DNA of 64,000 bases, from contig NZ_BOQN01000051.1 of assembly GCF_018332695.1 (NCBI RefSeq), positions 98,459 through 162,458 on the forward strand, given 5' to 3'. Positions 58,662 to 64,000 of the stretch are shown one piece after another. The first letter of the stretch is position 1; each line of letters begins with the position of its first letter. Origin of the DNA: Paractinoplanes toevensis. GTDB lineage: Bacteria; Actinomycetota; Actinomycetes; Mycobacteriales; Micromonosporaceae. The notes beneath the pieces are model-generated. The model saw only the letters and a list, made by a program, of their open reading frames with translations, was not told the DNA's origin and did no database searches. A program made the position numbers and the translations under genes.

Positions 58662-59474
58662 TCACTCCTTGATCGCGCCGGCCAGCATTCCGGAGATGAA
58701 TTTGCGCTGGAACACGATGTAGAGGGCGAGGACGGGCGCGGCGACGATCAGGCCGCCGGCGGCCATCAGGTTGATTTGGGTGACGTACTTACCCTGGAAG
58801 ACGCCGAGCGCGACGGTCGCCGTCTGGTTGTCCCCGTGCAGGAACACCAGGGACAGGAAGTAGTCGTTCCAGGTCCACATGAAGCTCAGCAGGATCAGCG
58901 TGTAGATGGCCGGCTTGGCCATCGGTGCGGCCATCGACCGCAGCATGCGCAGCGGGCCGGCGCCGTCCATCTCGGCCGATTCGAAGGCCGAGCGCGGTAG
59001 GGCGCGGAAGGCCGCGCGCATCCAGAAAACCCCGAAGGGTACGCCCATGCCGAGGTGGATCAGGATGATGCCGGGGATCGTGTTGGTCAGCCCGAACGTC
59101 CGGAACTGGTAGTAGAGCGGGACGATGATCGCCTCGAGGGAGATCATCATGCCGAGCAGGACGATCGGGAACAGCACCTTGTCCCCCACCACGCCGAGGA
59201 CGCCGAAGGCGTACCCGCCGAGCAGCCCGAGCATGACCTGCCCGGCCACCACGACCACCGCGATGATCATCGAGACCGCCATGGCCCGGGAGAAGTCGGC
59301 GTCACGCCACGCGGTGGCGAAGTTGCCCCACGCGAAGTCGCCGACCCCGACCGGCTTGCCGGAGCGGTCCGGGCTGAGCGCCGACAGGATGAACGACCCG
59401 ATCGGGAAGAGCACGAGCAGCGCCAGGAACGTCAGAACGACGTAGTTCACGACACGTTCCGTTTTGGAGATCAT
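58662..59474 (-). CDS. ABC sugar permease (MalG-type)
   Basis: This 270-residue permease has six predicted TM helices and the coupling segment SAFESAEMDGAGPLRMLRSMAAPMAKP. It is placed 2 bp after the other permease gene and belongs to the CUT1 importer class. Confidence 0.92.
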   Translation of the reverse strand: MISKTERVVNYVVLTFLALLVLFPIGSFILSALSPDRSGKPVGVGDFAWGNFATAWRDADFSRAMAVSMIIAVVVVAGQVMLGLLGGYAFGVLGVVGDKVLFPIVLLGMMISLEAIIVPLYYQFRTFGLTNTIPGIILIHLGMGVPFGVFWMRAAFRALPRSAFESAEMDGAGPLRMLRSMAAPMAKPAIYTLILLSFMWTWNDYFLSLVFLHGDNQTATVALGVFQGKYVTQINLMAAGGLIVAAPVLALYIVFQRKFISGMLAGAIKE

Positions 59475-59476
59475 GC

Positions 59477-60382
59477 TCAGTCCCTCTCCGAGAGCCGAGT
59501 GATGACCACCGCGATGACCAGGCACAGGGCCGCCATCACCACGCCGATCGCCGCCGCCAGCCCGACCTGCGGGTTCTGGAAGGCGGCCTTGTAGAGCGCG
59601 ACCGCCGGAGTGAGGGTCGACGTCCCCGGACCGCCGTGGGTGGTGATCCAGACCAGGTCGAACGTGCGCAACGCCGCGGTGATCGTGAGCGTCAGCGCGA
59701 CCGCCAGCTGCCCCCGCAATCCGGGAAGCGTGACCGCGAAGAACTCGCGGACCGGCCCGGCACCGTCCATCCGCGCCGCCTCGTACAGCTCCGGGGCGAT
59801 CGCCGAGGTGCCGGAGATGAACAGCACCATGCAGAACCCGAAGGTCACCCAGGTGCCGATCAACCCGAGGGCCGGCAGCGCCCAGGTGAAGTCGCCGAGC
59901 CAGGTCTTCGCGAACGAGTCCAGCCCGACCGCGCGCAACGCGGTGTTGAGCGGGCCGTCCGGTGCGTAGATCCGCTTGAAGACCAGCGCGATGACCACGG
60001 TCGTCATCACCTGCGGCAGGAAGAAGATCCAGCGGTAGACCGCCATGCCCGGCTGCTTCGCCCGGGTGAGCAGCGCCGCCGACAACAGGCCGAGGGCGAT
60101 GGGCAGAAGAGCGAAGAAGCCGATCAATACGAGTACGTGCCCGAAGGTCGAGCGCAGCACCGGGTCGGTCACGAACGAGACGTAGTTGTCGAACCCCACC
60201 CAGGTGGACGCGGTGACGCCGTCCCACTTGAAGAAGGAGTACTGGAACGACTGCGCCAGCGGGACGAGCACGACCAGCGCGTACAAGCCGAGCGGCAGGG
60301 CCGCGAAGCCGAGGCCGACCCACCGCGTCCGGCGGCGCAGGGAGCGGCGCCGGACGACGGTGGCCGAGGACGAGGCGGCCAC
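59477..60382 (-). CDS. ABC sugar permease (MalF-type)
   Basis: This 301-residue permease starts at GTG 60382, two bases after the binding protein's stop codon. It has six TM helices and the EAA motif ELYEAARMDGAGPVREFFAVTLPGLRG. No ATPase gene is nearby. Confidence 0.92.
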   Translation of the reverse strand: MAASSSATVVRRRSLRRRTRWVGLGFAALPLGLYALVVLVPLAQSFQYSFFKWDGVTASTWVGFDNYVSFVTDPVLRSTFGHVLVLIGFFALLPIALGLLSAALLTRAKQPGMAVYRWIFFLPQVMTTVVIALVFKRIYAPDGPLNTALRAVGLDSFAKTWLGDFTWALPALGLIGTWVTFGFCMVLFISGTSAIAPELYEAARMDGAGPVREFFAVTLPGLRGQLAVALTLTITAALRTFDLVWITTHGGPGTSTLTPAVALYKAAFQNPQVGLAAAIGVVMAALCLVIAVVITRLSERD

Positions 60383-60384
60383 GG

Positions 60385-61734
60385 TCAGCTCTGCTGAGCC
60401 AGGAAGGCGTCGCGGTCCTTGTCGACGGCCTCGGTGAACTTGTCCGGTGTCATCTTGCCGGCCAGCACCAGCTGGAGGTTCGCACCGATGGTGTCGAGCA
60501 TGGTCGGGCTGGACCAGTCGAAGTAGGGCACGTAGCCGTCGTCCGAGTCGAGCTTGGCCGCGGCCGCCGACTCCCCGGTCAGGCTGAGCGACGAGGCCGG
60601 GGCCTTGGCGTCCGGTGACAGCGCCGGCACGAGACCGCGGTCCACCGCCGCCTGACCGGTCTCGGCCGACATCATGTAGTCGAGGAACGCCGCCGCGACG
60701 TCCGGGTGCTTGCTCTTCGACGAGACCACCATGGCCCCGGGTGCGGCACCCACGCCGACCGTTCCGCTGCCGGACTGCTGCGGCAGCTGGATGTAGCCGT
60801 AGTGGCCCTGCTGAGACGCGTTCAGGCCGAGCGAGCCGGTGTACTCCCAGCGGAAGACGCCCTTGCCGCCGACGTAGTTGGCGACCGCCGTCTGGTAGTC
60901 GATGCCCTGGTAGTTCTTCGGGTAGTAGCCCTCGTCGGCCCACTTCTTGACGAGCGTGATGGCCTCGGTCATCCCGACGTCGGCGGCCTTCACCGACGGG
61001 TCGTCGTAGATGTAGTCGTTGAGCTTCTTCTTGTCGGCCAGCAGCGCCTGCACACCGAGCAGCACCGTCGTCGAGCTGTCCAGGCTGCCGTACTCGAACG
61101 GCACCTCACCGGCGGCCTTGGCCTTGGCCGCGGCGGTCTCGAGGTCGGCGAGCGAGGCGGGCGGGTCGATCCCGAGGCTCTTGAGCTTGTCGGCGTTGTA
61201 GTACAGACCGATCAGCGACGTACGCGCCATCGGGGTGGAGAACCAGGAACCCGACCCCATCGTCTTGAAGTCGGTGGTGAACTGGTTCTGCCGGGCGATC
61301 GTGGTCGGGACCTCTTTGTCCCAGCCGTAGGCCTTCGCGTACGCGTCGAGGTTGAGCACGAGGCCGCCCTTGGCCAGCGTGCCGAGCGACTGCCAGCCGT
61401 TGTTGGCGGTCGCGATGTCCGGCCCGCCGTCGTCCTGGAGCTGAAGGTTGAGGGTCGAGTTGAGCTGCCCCCAGTCCTCGGTCGTGCGCTGGATCGTGAC
61501 GTTCGGGTACTTCTTCTGGAAGTCGGTGATGACCTGCTTGATCCACTCACCCTCGGCGGCGCCCCAGAAGTCGGTGAACTTGAGGGTGACGGCGCCGGCC
61601 GAGGCGACGTCGGTGGAGACGGTCGAGGGGGCCTCGGCCTTGTCGGTCGAGCCGCCGCCCGGCGAGCACGCCGTGAGGCCAAGGCTCAGCGCGAGACCGG
61701 CCGCGACTCCCGCTATCGCTTTACGAACGCTCAT
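60385..61734 (-). CDS. ABC transporter sugar-binding lipoprotein
   Basis: This 449-residue family 1 solute-binding protein has the lipobox LSLGLTACSPGGG. ATG 61734 was chosen because GGAG sits five bases upstream; a GTG two codons earlier overlaps that ribosome site. Mature features include NLQLQDDGGPDIATANNGWQ and a C-terminal ligand-lobe segment KHPDVAAAFLDYMMS. It is the first gene of the seven-gene operon and faces the GntR regulator across a 118-bp region with ACTGGT half-sites. Confidence 0.92.
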   Translation of the reverse strand: MSVRKAIAGVAAGLALSLGLTACSPGGGSTDKAEAPSTVSTDVASAGAVTLKFTDFWGAAEGEWIKQVITDFQKKYPNVTIQRTTEDWGQLNSTLNLQLQDDGGPDIATANNGWQSLGTLAKGGLVLNLDAYAKAYGWDKEVPTTIARQNQFTTDFKTMGSGSWFSTPMARTSLIGLYYNADKLKSLGIDPPASLADLETAAAKAKAAGEVPFEYGSLDSSTTVLLGVQALLADKKKLNDYIYDDPSVKAADVGMTEAITLVKKWADEGYYPKNYQGIDYQTAVANYVGGKGVFRWEYTGSLGLNASQQGHYGYIQLPQQSGSGTVGVGAAPGAMVVSSKSKHPDVAAAFLDYMMSAETGQAAVDRGLVPALSPDAKAPASSLSLTGESAAAAKLDSDDGYVPYFDWSSPTMLDTIGANLQLVLAGKMTPDKFTEAVDKDRDAFLAQQS

Positions 61735-61780
61735 CTTCACTCCGTTGTGTCGCTGGTCTCACGGACACTAAGCGTTCCTA

Positions 61781-61842
61781 TACCAGTTAGTCCAGTCCTG
61801 AACCACAAATCGGAACTGGTCCAACCAAAGAGCTAACTGGTA
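61781..61842. promoter_or_regulatory. GntR operator cluster with ACTGGT half-sites
   Basis: TACCAGTTAG (61781-61790) and CTAACTGGTA (61833-61842) are exact reverse complements. Between them lies AACTGGTCCAA (61814-61824). ACTGGT/ACCAGT is the half-site of HutC/DasR-type GntR regulators. The right copy overlaps TACTCT (61841-61846), which sits at leaderless -10 spacing from the gntR GTG. Confidence 0.7.
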
Positions 61843-61852
61843 CTCTGCTGGC

Positions 61853-62572
61853 GTGACGACCGGTACCGCTTCGACGCAGGCCTATGAACAGCTGGCCCGC
61901 GACCTGACCGTGGGCCGCTACGCGCCCGGTTCCCGGCTGCCCGGCGAGCGCGAGCTGGCCACCCAACTCGGCGTCAGCCGGGCCACCCTGCGCCTCGCGC
62001 TCAGCCGCCTGGAGTCGGAGGGCATCCTGCAGCGCTCCGCGCAGCGCGGCTGGTTCGTCCCGACCCAGGTCATCGGCGAGCCGCCCAGCACGCTGCAGTC
62101 CTTCACCGAGATGGCCCGGGCCCGCGGCCTGCGCCCGACCGCCCGGGTGATCCGCCAGGAGGTCCGGCCGGCCGGCATGGACGAGGCGGCCAAGCTGCGC
62201 ATCGCGCCGGCCGCCCCGGTCATCGAGGTCGACCGCCTGCGCGGCATGGACGGCACCCCGGTCTGCTTCGACGTGGTCGTCGTCCCGGAAAATCGCGCCG
62301 CCGCCCTGGCCACCGCCGACCTCACCGACGCGTCGCTCTACGACGTGCTGCGCGAGCGGTGCGGCATCGAGGTGCACCGCAGCGCCTACACGCTGATGGC
62401 CGAGAGCGCCGACGCGGAGCTGGCCCGGCTCCTCGGCATCGGCGCCGGCGCGCCCGTCCTGGTCGGCGACGAGATCGCCTACACCTCCGACGGCACCCCG
62501 GTTCTCATCGGCCACAACAAATACCGCGGCGACGCGTACCGCTTCGAGGCGGACCTGTTCCGGCGCGCGTGA
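61853..62572 (+). CDS. GntR/HutC-family regulator with UTRA domain
   Basis: This 239-residue protein has a winged helix at about residues 8-72 (YEQLARDLTVGRYAPGSRLPGERELATQLGVSRATLRLALSRLESEG) and a C-terminal UTRA effector domain (TARVIRQEV, VIEVDRLRGMDGTPVCFDVVVVPE, DEIAYTSDGTPVLIGHNKYRG). UTRA regulators such as NagR and DasR sense phosphorylated sugars, which fits the kinase, GH4 and NagB genes opposite. No Shine-Dalgarno precedes GTG 61853, so leaderless initiation is likely. Autoregulation is expected. Confidence 0.93.
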   Translation: MTTGTASTQAYEQLARDLTVGRYAPGSRLPGERELATQLGVSRATLRLALSRLESEGILQRSAQRGWFVPTQVIGEPPSTLQSFTEMARARGLRPTARVIRQEVRPAGMDEAAKLRIAPAAPVIEVDRLRGMDGTPVCFDVVVVPENRAAALATADLTDASLYDVLRERCGIEVHRSAYTLMAESADAELARLLGIGAGAPVLVGDEIAYTSDGTPVLIGHNKYRGDAYRFEADLFRRA

Positions 62573-62585
62573 TTGACTAGCCCGC

Positions 62586-63755
62586 ATGGTCCTGCGTCCG
62601 CCCACCTCCGCGGCCGCGACCCGACCGCCCAACCGCAAGCAGCTGATCATCGAGGCGGCCGGCCAGGTGTTCAGCGAGCGCGGCTACCACGCGGCGTCCA
62701 TGGAGGAGATCGCGGCCGGCGTGGGCATCAGCGCCGCCGCGCTCTATCGGCACTTCCCGAACAAGTACGCGCTGTTCGCCGAGTGCGCCGACGTCATGGT
62801 GGACCGGCTCGTCGCGGCCCTCGACGAGACGCCGCCCGACGCCTCCCTGCCCGACATGCTCGCCGCGCTGGTCCGGGTCACCGTCGCGCACCGCGCGTCC
62901 GGCGGCCTGTACCGATGGGAGGCCCGCTACCTCGAGCGCACCGACCGCCGGCAACTACGGACGAAGTTCGCGCAGGTCGTGGACCGGGTGGCCAAGAAGG
63001 TGCGCAGCGAATACCCGTTGACCGGCGAGCACCTGCGCGCGGTGGCAGCGCTCGGGGCGATCGGCTCGATCACCATGCACCACACCTCGATCGCCCAGCG
63101 CCGGACCGAGGACCTGCTGCTGTCCTCGGCCCTGCGGGTGGTCGCCACCGATCCGGCGGCCGCGGGCAGTGCGCGGCTGGTCGAACTGCCGGCCCAGCCC
63201 GTGCCACGCACCCGGCGCGCCGAGATCCTGGCCGCGGCCATCCCGCTGTTCGCCCGGGACGGCTTCGCCAACGTCACCAACGGGCAGATCGCCCAGGCGG
63301 TCGGCCTCGCCCCGTCCGCGATCTACCGGCACTACCCCGGCAAGGTCGACATCCTGGTGGCCGCGTGCCTGCAGGCGGCCGGACTGCTGGCCCAGGCGGT
63401 GGACCGCAGCCTCGACCAGGCGGCCGACCCACGCCAGGCGGTGGTCGCGCTGACCTCGGCGTACGTGGCCTACAGCTTCGAGCACAACGCGCTCAACAGC
63501 GTCGCCGAGGCCGAGATCCGCGGTCTGCCGGCCGACCGGCAGCGGCCGCTGATGCTGGCCCAGCGCGAGCACATCGCCGTCTGGGAGCAGCAGTTGCGGT
63601 CGGCCCGCCCGGAGCTGGACGCACGCCAGGCCCGGCTGCTGGTGCACGCCGGCTTCGGCGTGGTGGTCGAGGCCGGACGCGCGCTGCGCTGGCAGAACAC
63701 CCCCGGCCACCGGGACACCGTCACCGCCCTGGTCACCGGCGCCCTGACCATCTAG
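62586..63755 (+). CDS. tandem TetR regulator (two DNA-binding domains)
   Basis: This 389-residue protein consists of two complete TetR units. Helix-turn-helix 1 lies at residues 17-62 (LIIEAAGQVFSERGYHAASMEEIAAGVGISAAALYRHFPNK) with its ligand domain to about 195. Helix-turn-helix 2 lies at 209-254 (ILAAAIPLFARDGFANVTNGQIAQAVGLAPSAIYRHYPGK) with a second ligand domain. It is co-directional with gntR, 13 bp downstream, with no ribosome site. Double TetR proteins are known in actinobacteria, some near fatty-acid or steroid genes; targets here are unknown. Confidence 0.88.
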   Translation: MVLRPPTSAAATRPPNRKQLIIEAAGQVFSERGYHAASMEEIAAGVGISAAALYRHFPNKYALFAECADVMVDRLVAALDETPPDASLPDMLAALVRVTVAHRASGGLYRWEARYLERTDRRQLRTKFAQVVDRVAKKVRSEYPLTGEHLRAVAALGAIGSITMHHTSIAQRRTEDLLLSSALRVVATDPAAAGSARLVELPAQPVPRTRRAEILAAAIPLFARDGFANVTNGQIAQAVGLAPSAIYRHYPGKVDILVAACLQAAGLLAQAVDRSLDQAADPRQAVVALTSAYVAYSFEHNALNSVAEAEIRGLPADRQRPLMLAQREHIAVWEQQLRSARPELDARQARLLVHAGFGVVVEAGRALRWQNTPGHRDTVTALVTGALTI

Positions 63756-64000
63756 AAGCCTTTTGAGAATCAAACCCTTTTCCGGTACGGGCAACACCGT
63801 CAACAACCGCAACAGCCCCCGACCGCCGCCACCCCGCGACCAGCCTGCAACACCGGCACGTGCCGCGCCTCTCGCGCAACCACGCCTGACCGCCGGGTGG
63901 CCCACGGTGTGGAAGTGCTGCTCATCAGGCGGGACCGGGACCAGGCCCGGGATTCGGGACGACGACCGGTATCCGAGAGCGGGACTGTGCCACGAACGGT
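63756..64000. other. no supported gene at right edge
   Basis: This 245-base stretch after the tandem TetR gene is GC-rich with CA/CC-rich tracts. I find no start with coding character, hairpin or RNA gene. A gene may begin beyond the window. Confidence 0.4.

Noticed and set aside
62955..63905. Minus-strand open frame over the tandem TetR gene and right edge
   Set aside because: It is the shadow of the TetR frame with no domain or ribosome site.
1..64000. tRNA, rRNA, CRISPR arrays, insertion sequences, attachment sites, replication origin
   Set aside because: I looked for cloverleaf-like segments, regularly spaced direct repeats, transposase or integrase motifs and DnaA-box clusters, and found none I could support.

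Overview
The window is very GC-rich DNA with densely packed, often overlapping genes, GTG starts, lipoprotein and Sec signals of actinobacterial type and many LacI/GntR/TetR regulators. The protein sequences fit a soil actinomycete, most likely Micromonosporaceae (Actinoplanes-like); this placement is an inference from style and protein similarity, not from an rRNA gene. I see no rRNA, tRNA, CRISPR array, insertion sequence or integrase.

Positions 1-21600 form a steroid (sterol or bile-acid) catabolic island. It encodes ring opening (KstD, KshA, KshB), A/B-ring degradation (HsaA, HsaB, HsaC, HsaD, then HsaE, HsaG, HsaF), the last beta-oxidation turn on the C17 side chain (ChsE1, ChsE2, a fused ChsH2-ChsH1 hydratase and the Ltp2 aldolase), an Hsd4B-like hydratase, a second KstD-family flavoprotein, further acyl-CoA dehydrogenase subunits, and the TetR repressor KstR. 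Gene order matches the mycobacterial kst regulon in blocks (hsaA-D-C-B; chsE1-chsE2-chsH2/H1-ltp2; kstD-family-hsaE-G-F). Four sites of the form TnnAACnnGTTnnA, the known KstR operator, sit in four promoter regions, several on top of the predicted -10 box. They tie the island together and add an SRPBCC protein and a hotdog thioesterase to it.

Positions 21600-31600 are mixed: a secreted GH39-like glycosidase, a PucR regulator divergent from a ferredoxin reductase/membrane desaturase pair, an AAA/DUF234 ATPase preceded by a striking array of three 15-bp dyads, a secreted endonuclease, a beta-lactamase-fold hydrolase and a secreted cyclophilin.

Positions 31600-53350 are mostly secretion and polysaccharide use: a GH92 alpha-mannosidase, an ECF sigma factor with a membrane-anchored partner, a subtilisin-like protease, an L,D-transpeptidase lipoprotein, a LacI-FAD oxidoreductase-ABC sugar transporter operon, a cation/proton antiporter, two pectate-lyase-like enzymes behind a perfect CebR-type box, and a MerR/SnoaL-like pair with two near-identical operator-promoters.

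Positions 53320-63755 hold a seven-gene sugar operon read leftward (ABC binding protein, two permeases, NagB-like isomerase/deaminase, GH4, BadF-type kinase, GH3). A divergent GntR regulator probably controls it through ACTGGT half-sites, and it is followed by a regulator with two TetR DNA-binding domains. The last 245 bases carry no gene I can support.
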